The position numbers were made by a program, and so were the translations under genes. From positions 1-52,286 of the forward strand of contig CANBNK010000023.1 of NCBI GenBank assembly GCA_947371015.1: 52,286 nucleotides of DNA. The letters are read 5' to 3'. This DNA is from Acetobacteraceae bacterium (lineage in GTDB: Bacteria; Pseudomonadota; Alphaproteobacteria; Acetobacterales; Acetobacteraceae). Shown here piece by piece: positions 42,228 to 50,820 of this stretch (position 1 is its first letter; every line of letters starts with the position of its first letter). The notes below the pieces were generated by a model that saw only the letters and a program-made list of their open reading frames with translations, searched no databases and was not told the origin of the DNA.

Positions 42228-42389
42228 TTAGTCGATCGCGTCGCCGACCGCATGGATCGGCGCGCCGATCGGCTTGCCGATGACCGGCACCACCTGGATG
42301 ATGTCGCCGGCCGCACGGAACGGCAGCGCCACCAGGCCGCAGCCGGAAAGCAGCACACAGCAGAGCAGGGGCAGCAGGAGCGTTTTCAT
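42228..42389 (-). CDS. Small lipoprotein, DUF6726-like
   Basis: 53-residue predicted lipoprotein: MKTLLLPLLCCVLLSGC has lipobox LSGC, followed by GLVALPFRAAGDIIQVVPVI and a short amphipathic end (APIHAVGDAID). This layout is that of the small DUF6726-type proteins. Codon use is normal for the region. Function unknown. It faces pdxY across an 81-base divergent space. Confidence 0.7.
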   Translation of the reverse strand: MKTLLLPLLCCVLLSGCGLVALPFRAAGDIIQVVPVIGKPIGAPIHAVGDAID

Positions 42390-42470
42390 CCCCCGCCAAC
42401 GCGCCATGCCCGGCGCGGTTTACCCGGGCCGGTTTGACCATATCCGGGCCGGGCGCCAAAGCTGCGCCGC

Positions 42471-43316
42471 ATGAATATCCTGTCCATCCAGAGCCAGGTC
42501 GCCTGGGGCCATGTCGGCAATGCCGCCGCGGTCTTCCCGTTGCAGCGCCTGGGTGCCGAGGTCTGGGCGGTACCGACCGTGCTGTTCAGCAACCACCCCG
42601 GCCATGGCGGCTTTCGTGGCCAGCCGGTGGCCCCCGCGCTGATCAGCGACCTGGTGGCCGGCATGGCCGAGCGCGGCGCGCTGGCGGGGTGCGACGCGGT
42701 GCTGGCCGGCTACCTCGGCAGCCTGGAGACCGGCAGCGCTGTGCTGGAGGCGGTGGCGCGGGTCAAGGCCGCCAACCCCGCCGCCTGGTTCTGCCTGGAC
42801 CCGGTGATCGGCGATGCCGGCCGCGTCTATGTCCGCGCCGGCATTCCCGAATACCTGCGCGACCAGGCGCTGCCGCTGGCCGACCTGGCCACGCCGAACC
42901 AGTTCGAGCTGGAATGGCTGACCGGCCAGAAGGTGGCGACGCTGGCCGAAGCCAAGGCGGCGCTCTCCCGCCTGCAGGCCATGGGCCCGCGCTGCGTGCT
43001 GGCCACCAGCCTGGCGCTGGAGGACACCCCGGCCGACAGCCTGGACCTGCTGGCCGCCGAGGCCGGCGCCTGCTGGCGGCTGCGCACGCCGCTGATGCCG
43101 CAGCACTTCTCCGGCGCCGGCGACACCATGGCCGCGCTGTTCCTGTTCCATCGGCTGGCCAGCGGCAGCGTGCGCACGGCGCTGGAGGCGGCGGCCAGCA
43201 GCGTCCACGGCCTGCTGCGCCGCACCGCCGAGGCCGGCGCCAGCGAGTTGCTGACCGTGGCGGCGCAGGAGGAGTTCGTGCGACCGAGCCGGCGGTTCAC
43301 GGCGGAGGCGTGCTGA
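42471..43316 (+). CDS. pdxY: Pyridoxal kinase
   Basis: 281-residue ribokinase-fold kinase of the PdxY type. N-terminus MNILSIQSQVAWGHVGNAAA, the NHPGHGGFRG substrate lid, CLDPVIGD, TPNQFELEWLTG and the anion-hole motif FSGAGDTMAALF are all present. It phosphorylates pyridoxal (and perhaps pyridoxine) with ATP to give PLP, useful to the aminotransferase in this window. It stands alone. Confidence 0.93.
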   Translation: MNILSIQSQVAWGHVGNAAAVFPLQRLGAEVWAVPTVLFSNHPGHGGFRGQPVAPALISDLVAGMAERGALAGCDAVLAGYLGSLETGSAVLEAVARVKAANPAAWFCLDPVIGDAGRVYVRAGIPEYLRDQALPLADLATPNQFELEWLTGQKVATLAEAKAALSRLQAMGPRCVLATSLALEDTPADSLDLLAAEAGACWRLRTPLMPQHFSGAGDTMAALFLFHRLASGSVRTALEAAASSVHGLLRRTAEAGASELLTVAAQEEFVRPSRRFTAEAC

Positions 43317-43320
43317 GCGC

Positions 43321-43382
43321 CGGGCAGAAGAAGGCCGCTGACCCGTCAAGGTAGCGGCCCGAGTCATTCAAGGAGGCTTCAT
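43321..43382 (+). repeat. 62-bp hairpin repeat, left of the ars islet
   Basis: Reads GGGCAGAAGAAGGCCGCT, loop, AGCGGCCCGAGTCATTCAAG and GAGGCTTCATG. Perfect arms GGCCGCT (43333-43339) and AGCGGCC (43353-43359). A copy in the same orientation lies at 51535-51598. About 35 of 44 positions after the common AAGAAGGCCGCT agree; the arms and the GGAGGCTTC end are conserved while the loop varies. Confidence 0.7.
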
Positions 43383-43649
43383 GCCAGGAAGCCGCGCCGC
43401 CTATCCGCCGCCCGATTCCGCCTGGTCCGCCGAAGTCCTGCTTGAATCTGGCCTTCTGTTCGGAGATTCTGAGCGTCACGTAGCCTGCGGTAGCTGAACG
43501 CAAGCGTCGGTCGATGGCCTGAAGCCGCCAGCTGCCGCTCAAAACCGGCGGGCCGCAGGTGTTTCAACAGAATCGGCAGAGTGCGGCGCTAGGCGCCTCA
43601 CCGCGGCAGACACGGCTGAATTGCAAAGATCCTGGAACTTCTGGCCCTC
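43383..43649. other. Intergenic region left of arsJ, no gene recognised
   Basis: Nothing convincing is coded in this stretch. A 39-codon frame from the ATG at 43381 follows a GGAGG but resembles nothing known, and the minus-strand frame across the repeat shares the peptide pattern EASL-DSGRY with the frame across the second repeat only because both read the same repeat. Confidence 0.6.
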
Positions 43650-44909
43650 TCAGCCCCGGGTCTCCGGCAGCCACAGGGTCACCAGCCAGCACAGCGCCAG
43701 CATCACCGCCGACCCGATCAAACAGGCAAACAGCCCGCCCCAGCCGTAGAGCAGTCCCGAGAGCAGGATGCCGCCGAATCGCCCGGCGGCATTGGCGGCG
43801 TAGTAGAAGCCGACATCCTCGGCCGCCTTGGCGCTGCCGGCATAGGCCAGCACCAGGTAGGAATGCACCGAGGAGTTGACCGCGAAGGCGAAGCCGAACA
43901 CGCAAAGCCCCACCGTCACCACCAAATCCGCCCGCGCGACGCCGGCGGCCAGCGCCACGGCCAGTACCGCCGGCACCAGCGCCAGCAGCAGGGACCACAG
44001 CCGGGCAGCGGGAACCTCGGTGGCCAGGCCATCGGCGCTGCGCTGCACCAGCGCCGGCGCCGCCGCCTGCACCAGGCCGTAGCCGATGGTCCACAGCGCC
44101 AGGAAGCCGCCGACCATCGGGAAGCTCCAGCCCTGGGCGTAGAGGAAGACCGGCAGCCCTACCACGAACCAGACATCGCGGGCGCCGAACAGCACCACGC
44201 GCGCCGCCGCCAGCAGGTTCACCCCGCGGCTTTTGCCGAAGAACTCCTTCATCGACTTCGAGGCTTTCGCCTTGCCCATCAACGGCGGCAGCGAGAGCAC
44301 CACGCCGGCCAGCACCAGCCCCAGCGCCGCTGCCATGGCCCAGAGCGCGCCGCGGAAGCCGAGTGCCTCCAGCAGCACGCCGCCGAGGAAGAAGCCGACC
44401 CCCTTCATTGCGTTCTTGCTGCCGGTGAACCAGGCCACCCAGCGGAACAGCCGGCCACCGGCCTCGCCGGATGTTCGGCCGGCCGCCGCGCCGAAGGCGC
44501 TGTCATGGGTCAGCTTGATGGCGGATTTGCTGGCGGTCTTCGTCAGGTCTTTGGCCACGCCGCAGATGCCCTGCGCGCCGACCACCCAGGCCACCGAAAG
44601 CGCCTCGCCCCAATCGGGCGCCATGGCCGAGAGCATCAGGAAGCCGATGATCTGCGTGGCCAGCCCCGCCGCCAGCATCCGCGCGATGCCGAAGCGCGTG
44701 GCCAGCCAGCCGCCGATGAGGTTGGCGCCGATGCCGGCGGCCTCATACAGCAGGAACAGGAAGGCGAGGGTGAAGGGCGAATAGCCCAGCCGGAAAAAGT
44801 GCAGCAGCACCAGCATGCGCAGCGCGCCGTCGGTCAGCGTGAAGCCCCAATAGGCCGCTGTCACAATGGCGTAGTTGCGCGTGGCGGCGCCGGCCATGGT
44901 GCTTCCCAT
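43650..44909 (-). CDS. arsJ: Organoarsenical efflux MFS transporter ArsJ
   Basis: 419-residue major facilitator with about twelve helices. The opening RNYAIVTAAYWGFTLTDGALRMLVLLHFF is typical of ArsJ, as are TASKSAIKLTHD and FTGSKNAMKGVGFFLGG. ArsJ exports 1-arseno-3-phosphoglycerate, the product of GAPDH acting with arsenate in place of phosphate. The gene starts three bases before the GAPDH stop on the same transcript, the usual pairing. An ATG at 44897 behind GGGAAG is an alternative start. Confidence 0.9.
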   Translation of the reverse strand: MGSTMAGAATRNYAIVTAAYWGFTLTDGALRMLVLLHFFRLGYSPFTLAFLFLLYEAAGIGANLIGGWLATRFGIARMLAAGLATQIIGFLMLSAMAPDWGEALSVAWVVGAQGICGVAKDLTKTASKSAIKLTHDSAFGAAAGRTSGEAGGRLFRWVAWFTGSKNAMKGVGFFLGGVLLEALGFRGALWAMAAALGLVLAGVVLSLPPLMGKAKASKSMKEFFGKSRGVNLLAAARVVLFGARDVWFVVGLPVFLYAQGWSFPMVGGFLALWTIGYGLVQAAAPALVQRSADGLATEVPAARLWSLLLALVPAVLAVALAAGVARADLVVTVGLCVFGFAFAVNSSVHSYLVLAYAGSAKAAEDVGFYYAANAAGRFGGILLSGLLYGWGGLFACLIGSAVMLALCWLVTLWLPETRG

Positions 44910-44911
44910 GG

Positions 44912-45955
44912 TCAGATGCCCACCTGCTGCATGTGGCAGGCCAGGTCCACCATGCGGCAGGCATAGCCCATCTCGTTGTCGTACCAGGCGTACACCTTCA
45001 GCAGCGTGCCATCGGTCACCATGGTGCTGAGCGCATCGACGATGCTGCTGCGCGTATCCCGTGCATAATCGGCGGAAACCAGCGGTCGGTCCTCATAGCC
45101 CAATATGCCCGCCAGCGGGCCTTCAGCGGCGGTGCGGAACAGCGCGTTGACCTCCTCGGCGGAGGTGGCGCGCTGCATCTCGAAGACGCAGTCGGTGATG
45201 GAGGCGTTCAGCACCGGCACCCGCACGGCATGGCCGTTCAGCTTGCCCTTCAGCTCCGGGTAGATCACCGCGATGGCGGTGGCGCTGCCGGTCGTGGTCG
45301 GTTGCAGCGACAGCATGGCGGAACGCGCCCGGCGCAGATCCTTGTGCGGCGCGTCGTGCACCACATTGGTGTTGGTGGGATTGTGGATGGTGGTGATCTG
45401 GCCGTGGCGGATGCCGATGGCCTCGTGCACCACCTTCACCACCGGCGCCAGGCAGTTGGTGGTGCAGGACGCTGCCGTCACGATGGGGTAGCGCGCGGGG
45501 TCGTAGAGCCCCTCGTTTACGCCGACGACCACATTCAGCACGCTGTCCAGCTTCACCGGCGCGGCGACGATGACGCGCTTCGCCCCGCGCCGCAGATGGC
45601 CGTCCAGTACTTCCGGCGTCAGGAACTTGCCGGTGCATTCCAGCACCACATCCACGCCCAGGTCGCCCCAGGGAATTTCTGCGGGTGTGGCATGGGCCGA
45701 AAACGACAGCTGCCGCTCACCGATGGTGATGGCGTTACCCGTCACGCCGAAGCGCGGCCCGCGCCAACGGCCCTGCACGCTGTCGAATTCCAGCAGATGG
45801 GCGCAGGCCGCGGCGCCACCCTTGATCTCGTTGAGGTGCACCACCTCCAGCCGGTTGCCCCGGCGGGGGTCGTCCTCCTGCCGCTCCGCCGCGCCCAGCG
45901 CCGCCCGCAGCGCCAGCCGCCCGATGCGGCCCATGCCGCTGATGCCGACGCGCAT
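44912..45955 (-). CDS. ArsJ-associated glyceraldehyde-3-phosphate dehydrogenase
   Basis: 347-residue GAPDH of the arsenic-linked branch. NAD loop GMGRIGR (7-13), catalytic Cys164 in [11 protein letters not shown], and the C-terminal [17 protein letters not shown] are seen; the Met in DNEMGY (Trp in glycolytic GAPDH) and the shortened nicotinamide region are typical for the ars-located form. With arsenate it makes 1-arseno-3-phosphoglycerate, which ArsJ expels. It begins one base after the ArsR-ArsC stop. Confidence 0.9.
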   Translation of the reverse strand: MRVGISGMGRIGRLALRAALGAAERQEDDPRRGNRLEVVHLNEIKGGAAACAHLLEFDSVQGRWRGPRFGVTGNAITIGERQLSFSAHATPAEIPWGDLGVDVVLECTGKFLTPEVLDGHLRRGAKRVIVAAPVKLDSVLNVVVGVNEGLYDPARYPIVTAASCTTNCLAPVVKVVHEAIGIRHGQITTIHNPTNTNVVHDAPHKDLRRARSAMLSLQPTTTGSATAIAVIYPELKGKLNGHAVRVPVLNASITDCVFEMQRATSAEEVNALFRTAAEGPLAGILGYEDRPLVSADYARDTRSSIVDALSTMVTDGTLLKVYAWYDNEMGYACRMVDLACHMQQVGI

Positions 45956-45956
45956 C

Positions 45957-46817
45957 TCAGCGCCCCCCGGCCGACTGCATCGGGTTGGCCAACTCGTCCA
46001 GCCGCGCCTTCAGCGCCATGCGGTCCAGCGTGGCGAAGGGCAGGCTGATGAAGATGCCCAGCCGGCGACGCAGCGCGGCATACAACTCGTTCAGCAAGGT
46101 CGCCCGCTCGGCTGCGTTCCCGGCGAACTTGGTCGGGTCCGGCAGTGGCCAGGCGGCGGTCATGCTGGTCTGGCCGAAATCCGGGCAGACCTGGCCGTCC
46201 AGCGTGTCGCAGAGCGCGATGACGAAATCCATCTTCGGCGCGCCGGCGCCGCTGAACGCGCCCCAATCCTTGGAGCGCAGCCCGCCCACGTGGTGGCCGA
46301 GCGTCTTCAGATGCGCCAGCACCTCCGGCAGCGGGCCGCGCGGGCTGGGGTCGGAGCCCGCCGAGAAGGCATGGAAGCGCCCGGCGCCCATATCCGCCAG
46401 GATGGCTTCTGCCATGATGGAACGGGCGGAATTATGGGTGCAGAGGAACAGCACATTGAAACTCGCCGGTGCCATGGGCTTCGTCTCCCTGGTTGGATCG
46501 AACAGTTGGTGCAGGTCGCCGCACCGGGCGGGGTCGCCGTCGCAGCAGGCATCGGCCAGGAAGGCCAGCAGCGCGCGCAACTGCGCCACCTGGGCGGCGT
46601 AGATCAGGTTGCGGCCCTGCCGTGTGGCGGCGATCAGCCCGGCCTGGTCCAGCGCCTTCAGGTGGAAGGAGAGGGTCGAGGGCGGGATGCCCAGTTGCGC
46701 GGCGACATCACCGGCGGCCAGGCCGCTCGGCCCGGCGGCCAGCAGGGCGCGCAGCAGTTCCAGCCGGGTGGGTTGACCCAAGGCAGTGAAGGCGAGCGCG
46801 GCGGCTTCCAATTCCAT
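45957..46817 (-). CDS. ArsR-ArsC fusion: metalloid-responsive repressor joined to arsenate reductase
   Basis: 286-residue two-domain protein. Residues 1-105 are an ArsR-family winged helix ([14 protein letters not shown], then [16 protein letters not shown]) ending in the Cys triad Cys91, Cys92 and Cys99, spaced as in As(III)-binding ArsR of the Acidithiobacillus type. Residues 118-250 are a low-molecular-weight phosphatase-like ArsC: P-loop CTHNSAR with Cys126 and Arg132, and the resolving pair Cys203/Cys211 ([11 protein letters not shown]). It thus both represses and reduces arsenate using thioredoxin. The frame is continuous, but an internal ATG (MAPASF, about residue 115) could also give free ArsC. 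Confidence 0.88.
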   Translation of the reverse strand: MELEAAALAFTALGQPTRLELLRALLAAGPSGLAAGDVAAQLGIPPSTLSFHLKALDQAGLIAATRQGRNLIYAAQVAQLRALLAFLADACCDGDPARCGDLHQLFDPTRETKPMAPASFNVLFLCTHNSARSIMAEAILADMGAGRFHAFSAGSDPSPRGPLPEVLAHLKTLGHHVGGLRSKDWGAFSGAGAPKMDFVIALCDTLDGQVCPDFGQTSMTAAWPLPDPTKFAGNAAERATLLNELYAALRRRLGIFISLPFATLDRMALKARLDELANPMQSAGGR

Positions 46818-46837
46818 GATTCCACAATAGTGAAATC
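46818..46837 (-). promoter_or_regulatory. Putative ArsR operator abutting the arsRC start codon
   Basis: Imperfect inverted repeat GATTTCAC-TATT-GTGGAATC on the minus strand (7 of 8 arm positions pair). It resembles ArsR boxes with TTCA/TGAA-like halves. It ends directly at the ATG of arsRC, and no clear Shine-Dalgarno lies between, so a very short leader or leaderless message is likely. Confidence 0.55.
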
Positions 46838-46870
46838 ACGGCCTCCGTCGCGTGAAACTTGCATGACGCC

Positions 46871-46992
46871 CTAGTGTCCTGATTCCGAAGTCCTGCGGCC
46901 TTCGTTATCCGGCCACTAGCCTTTGTTTTCAGTGGCCTGCTTATCCGCTGCGTTCGTGGATAAACCCACGAACTTCGCGGGCAGGACACTAG
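46871..46992. mobile_element. 122-bp MITE-like element with 11-bp terminal inverted repeats
   Basis: Ends are CTAGTGTCCTG and CAGGACACTAG, a perfect 11-bp inverted repeat. If the TA pairs are target duplications, the element proper is GTGTCCTG...CAGGACAC, as for the Tc1/mariner-like IS630 family. Inside are the hairpins CCACT/AGTGG (46913-46935) and GTTCGTGG/CCACGAAC. No coding capacity. It lies between the acr3 stop and the arsRC leader. Confidence 0.7.
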
Positions 46993-46997
46993 CAGCC

Positions 46998-48062
46998 TCA
47001 GGCGGCTGGCAGCGTGCCCGGGAACCAGCGCCGGCCCAGCCACAGCGCCACATTCACCAGCAGGATCAGCACCGGCACCTCCACCAGCGGCCCGATCACC
47101 GTGGCGAAGGCCACCGGCGACGCCAGGCCGAAGGCGGCAATGGCCACCGCGATGGCCAGCTCGAAGTTGTTGGAGGCCGCGGTGAAGGCGATGGCCGTGG
47201 TGCGCGGGTAGTCCGCCCGGATCAGCCGGCCCATCCAGAAGCTGACCAGGAACATCACCAGGAAGTAGATCGCCAGCGGCACGGCAATGCGCAGGGCATC
47301 CAGCGGCAGGCGCAGCACCTCGCCGCCCTTCAGCGTGAACATGGCCAGGATGGTGAACAGCAGCGCCACCAGCGTGACGGGCGCGATGCGCGGCAGGAAG
47401 CGCGTGGAGTACCAGCCTTCCCCCTGGCGCGCGATCAGCAGCCGGCGCGTCAGGAACCCCGCGGCGAAGGGCAGGCCGAGGTAGAGCAGCACCGCCCCGG
47501 CAATGGTGCCGAAGCCCACCTGTACCACATGGCCCTCCAGCCCCAGCAGCGGCGGCAGCACGGTCAAGAAGAACCAGGCGTAGGCGCCGAAGAACGCCAG
47601 TTGGAAGATGCTGTTGAAGGCGACCAGGCCCGCCACATACTGCGCGTCACCCCGCGCCAAGTGGTTCCACACCAGCACCATGGCGATGCAGCGTGCCAGG
47701 CCGATCAGGATCAGCCCGGTCATGTATTCCGGCCGGTCCGCGAGGAAGACCACCGCGAGGCCGAACATCAGCACCGGCCCGATCACCCAGTTCTGCACCA
47801 GGGAAAGCAGCAGCACGCGGCGGTCGCGGAACACGTTGGGCAGCGCCTCGTAGCGCACGCGGGCCAGCGGCGGGTACATCATCAGCACCAGGCCCACGGC
47901 GATGGGCAGGTTGGTGCCGTTGACCGAAAGCGCCTCCAGCGCCGCCGGCAGCCCCGGCACCAGCGAGCCCAGCGCAATACCCAACGCCATGGCGGCGAAT
48001 ATCCACAGCGTCAGCCAACGGTCGAGGAAGCCCAGGCGGCGGGGCGCTGTGGCGGTGCTCAT
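46998..48062 (-). CDS. acr3: ACR3 family arsenite efflux transporter
   Basis: 354-residue membrane protein with ten hydrophobic helices. Family marks: [21 protein letters not shown], the essential Cys125 in [15 protein letters not shown], and [20 protein letters not shown]. It exports arsenite (and perhaps antimonite) with the membrane potential. Start is the ATG at 48062 (MSTATAPRR); a small extension to 48083 is possible. It is separated from the upstream MFS gene by 88 bases and from arsRC by the MITE-like element. Confidence 0.93.
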   Translation of the reverse strand: MSTATAPRRLGFLDRWLTLWIFAAMALGIALGSLVPGLPAALEALSVNGTNLPIAVGLVLMMYPPLARVRYEALPNVFRDRRVLLLSLVQNWVIGPVLMFGLAVVFLADRPEYMTGLILIGLARCIAMVLVWNHLARGDAQYVAGLVAFNSIFQLAFFGAYAWFFLTVLPPLLGLEGHVVQVGFGTIAGAVLLYLGLPFAAGFLTRRLLIARQGEGWYSTRFLPRIAPVTLVALLFTILAMFTLKGGEVLRLPLDALRIAVPLAIYFLVMFLVSFWMGRLIRADYPRTTAIAFTAASNNFELAIAVAIAAFGLASPVAFATVIGPLVEVPVLILLVNVALWLGRRWFPGTLPAA

Positions 48063-48150
48063 GCGGGATCTCCGGGCTTGCACCCGGCGGGCGCAGGGTA
48101 GGTGGCGAGTGGCAGGTCGGCGCTGGCTTTCCGCGCGCTGGCCGGGCTGG

Positions 48151-49359
48151 TCATGCTGCGCCGGGTGGCTCGCGCGGGCTGAGCGCGTAGGGCAGCAGCG
48201 GCAGTACCAACGCCAGGTTCACCAGTGCTGCCAGGCACAGCGCCACCAGCGTGCCCTCGGCGCCGAAGGCGTCCAGCAGCCACACCCCCAGCATCGGCGC
48301 CGCAGCGGTCGCCAGCAGCGTCGGCACGCTCAGTCGCCCCATCAGGATGGCGTAGCCCTCGCGGCCGAACAGCGCCAAGGGCACGGTGCCCCGCACGATG
48401 CTGCGCAGCCCGCTGCCCATGCCATACAGAATGATGCTCGCCGCCGCCCAGCCTGGCGCCAGGAACAGCAGGATGGTGCCGAGCGCGACCAGCGCCGCCG
48501 AGGCAACCAGTGTCCAGATCGGGTGGGCCTTGCGACCAAGGGCCATCTCCAGCAGCCGGCCGCCAACTTGCGCCGGGCCGACCAGCGTGCCGAGCGCAAC
48601 CGCCGCCGCCAGCGCCATGCCGCGCGCCTGCAGCAGCGTCAGCAGGTGCACGGCGATGACGGTCATGACGCCATAGGCCAGGGTGAAGATCACGGCGACC
48701 AGGTAGAACGGGAAAAGCTGATCTCGCCGTAGCGTGCCCACTGGCGCGGCATTGGCGGCCACGGCTGGGGCGACGACTTCGCGCGGCAGGGCCAACAGGT
48801 ACAGCGGCAGCACCAGCAGCAATTGCATCGCGGCATAGCTCAGGCAGGCACCACGCCAGCCCAGCCCGTCATTCAGCAAGGCCGTCAGCGGCCAGCACAG
48901 CGTGCTGGCGAAGCCGCCGAACAGGGTGACCTGGGTGATCGCCGGCCGCGCGTTTTCGCCATACAGCCGCCCCAGCGTGGAGAAGGCCGGGTCATACAGC
49001 CCCGCCCCCATCCCCAGGCCGATGACGACCCAGGCCGCCAGGAAGGCCGGCAGGCCCTGTGCAAGGGCAAGCCCAAGCTGCCCGAGGCCGATCAGCACCG
49101 CGCTCGCCGCCAGCACCCGCCGCCCGCCGCGCTGATGGATCAGCCGCCCCACCCGCGGCGAAACCAGCCCCGAAACCACCAGCCCCAGCGACAGCGCGCC
49201 AAACAGCCAGGCCAGCGGCCAGCCCGTGGCCTGCGCGATGGGCAGCGCCAGCACCGCTGGCAGGTAGTAGGTGGAGCCCCAGGCCAGGATTTGCCCGACG
49301 CCAAGGGCCGACACAACCAGCAGCCTGGACTGCGGCGCGATGGTGCTGGTCTGGCTCAC
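48151..49359 (-). CDS. MFS transporter in the ars islet
   Basis: 402-residue major facilitator with twelve helices, beginning with [32 protein letters not shown]; the loop between helices 2 and 3 is [20 protein letters not shown]. The GTG at 49359 overlaps the flavoprotein stop (GTGA), so the two are translationally coupled. Its place suggests export of a product or substrate of that flavoprotein, possibly an organic or trivalent arsenical as described for ArsK or ArsP, but it is not clearly either family by eye. The start choice is firm because of the overlap. Confidence 0.8.
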   Translation of the reverse strand: MSQTSTIAPQSRLLVVSALGVGQILAWGSTYYLPAVLALPIAQATGWPLAWLFGALSLGLVVSGLVSPRVGRLIHQRGGRRVLAASAVLIGLGQLGLALAQGLPAFLAAWVVIGLGMGAGLYDPAFSTLGRLYGENARPAITQVTLFGGFASTLCWPLTALLNDGLGWRGACLSYAAMQLLLVLPLYLLALPREVVAPAVAANAAPVGTLRRDQLFPFYLVAVIFTLAYGVMTVIAVHLLTLLQARGMALAAAVALGTLVGPAQVGGRLLEMALGRKAHPIWTLVASAALVALGTILLFLAPGWAAASIILYGMGSGLRSIVRGTVPLALFGREGYAILMGRLSVPTLLATAAAPMLGVWLLDAFGAEGTLVALCLAALVNLALVLPLLPYALSPREPPGAA

Positions 49360-50756
49360 AGGGCTTCGGTGGCCCGGGCGGCGCTGCCGCAGCAGCCGGT
49401 AGTCGCTACCGGCTTGGCGACGCTGGGGGTACCGCAGCAGGACCCCTGGTCTGCCGAGGCGGCCGGCGCCGGAGCGCAGCAACTGCTGACAGTGGACGCC
49501 ACCTTGGCCAGGCTCGGCCCGCTGCACACCCCCGTTTCGGGCAGAACCAGGTCCACCCGCCGCGCCGCCGCCAGGTCGCCGGCCAGCCAGGCGGCGATGC
49601 TGCGTACCTGTTCGTACCCGGTGGCCAGCAGGAAGGTGGGCGCACGGCCGTAGCTCTTCATGCCAGCGATGTAGAAGCCAGCCTCGGGGTGACGCAACTC
49701 GGCCTCGCCATGCGGGCGGACGGTGCCGCAGGAATGCAGGTTGGGATCGATCAGCGGCGCCAGCGCCGGTGTCGCCTCCACCGCCGGGTCGAGGCCCAGG
49801 CGGACCTCGCGCAGGAAGGACAGGTCGGGCCGGAACCCGGCGGCGACGATGATGCGGTCGGCCTGCACCACGGTCTCGCGCTCCCCCTGCCGTCCGGTGA
49901 TGCCCAGGCGTTTGCCGTCACGGGCGATGCGGTCGATCAGGAAGGGCGCCAGGGCGGTGACCGCACCACTCTCGACCAGCGCCTGGGCGCGGGCGCCGAG
50001 TTCGCCGCGCTGGCTCAGCCCATCGGTTGCGCCACCACCAAAACTCATCGCCGCCAGCGGCCGGCGGAAGGCCCAGAGGACGCGCGTGCCGGGCGCTGCC
50101 TTGGCCAGCTCGACCAGGTCCAGCACCGCATTCATCGCCGAGTGGCCGGCGCCCACCACCAGCGTGGTCGCGCCAGCGTAGCTGGCACGCTCGGCCCCAA
50201 GCACGTCCGGGATGCCGTAGGCGATGCGGTCGGCATGGGCGGCCTCGCCGGGGGCGGGCATGCCGTGCGCGCCGGCAGGGTTGGGGGCGCCCCAGGTGCC
50301 GCTGCAATCGATGACGGCGCGGGCCGCCAGGGCTGTGTCGCTGGCCAGGTGCAGCATCAACGGCGCGGCGTCGCGGCCGGTGCCGTCGTGCAGCCGGCCA
50401 TGGTCGCGCCGGGCGATGCCGGTGACGCGGGCGTCGTAACGGATGCGGTCGCGCAGCGCCGCACTGGCCGCCAGCGGGGCGAGGTAGTGCCGCACCAGAT
50501 CGGCGCCGGTTGGAAAGGCTTCGGGGTCCGGCTCGACCCAACCCTCGGCGGCCAGCAGGGCGCGGGCGGCGGCGTCGGTGTTGAAGCGCCAAGGGGAGAA
50601 CATCCGCACCTGGCCCCAGGCGCGCACCGCGTGGCCGGCCTGCGGGCCGGCTTCCAGCACCAGCGGGTTCAGGCCGCGGGCCAGCAGGTGGGCCGCGGCG
50701 GTCAGGCCGACCGGGCCGGCGCCGATGACCACCACGGGGGGCGAGGCTTCGGGCAT
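49356..50756 (-). CDS. Flavin-dependent (ArsO-like) monooxygenase/oxidoreductase with cysteine-pair tail
   Basis: 466-residue FAD/NAD(P)-binding protein. First Rossmann motif VVVIGAGPVGLTAAAHLLARG (about 8-28), second LVVGAGHSAMNAVLDLVEL (near 190), ATG-like end FIAGMKSYGRAPTFLLATGYEQVRSIAAWL. The last 60 residues are unusual: Cys411 and three CC pairs (426/427, 440/441, 455/456) in a Pro/Ala-rich, disordered-looking tail, a likely metalloid- or thiol-binding site. ArsO flavoproteins of ars operons are the closest known relatives; the reaction is not known. The ATG at 50756 follows AAGGAG at seven bases. It is coupled to the MFS gene. Confidence 0.8.
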   Translation of the reverse strand: MPEASPPVVVIGAGPVGLTAAAHLLARGLNPLVLEAGPQAGHAVRAWGQVRMFSPWRFNTDAAARALLAAEGWVEPDPEAFPTGADLVRHYLAPLAASAALRDRIRYDARVTGIARRDHGRLHDGTGRDAAPLMLHLASDTALAARAVIDCSGTWGAPNPAGAHGMPAPGEAAHADRIAYGIPDVLGAERASYAGATTLVVGAGHSAMNAVLDLVELAKAAPGTRVLWAFRRPLAAMSFGGGATDGLSQRGELGARAQALVESGAVTALAPFLIDRIARDGKRLGITGRQGERETVVQADRIIVAAGFRPDLSFLREVRLGLDPAVEATPALAPLIDPNLHSCGTVRPHGEAELRHPEAGFYIAGMKSYGRAPTFLLATGYEQVRSIAAWLAGDLAAARRVDLVLPETGVCSGPSLAKVASTVSSCCAPAPAASADQGSCCGTPSVAKPVATTGCCGSAARATEAL

Positions 50757-50767
50757 CACAGCACTCC

Positions 50768-50779
50768 TTGATGCATCAA
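50768..50779. promoter_or_regulatory. Perfect 12-bp palindrome, likely operator before the flavoprotein gene
   Basis: TTGATGCATCAA, immediately upstream of and touching the AAGGAG ribosome-binding site of the flavoprotein gene. The half TTGATGCATC recurs in the inverted repeat before padR (51244-51270), so both are probably bound by the PadR protein. Confidence 0.55.
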
Positions 50780-50820
50780 TGATTGGGGTATGGTGGCGCG
50801 CAAAAGGGCCGGGCGGTGCA

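Noticed and set aside
46923-48101. 392-codon plus-strand frame opposite acr3.
   Set aside because: Gln/His/Arg-rich antisense shadow of a membrane-protein gene.
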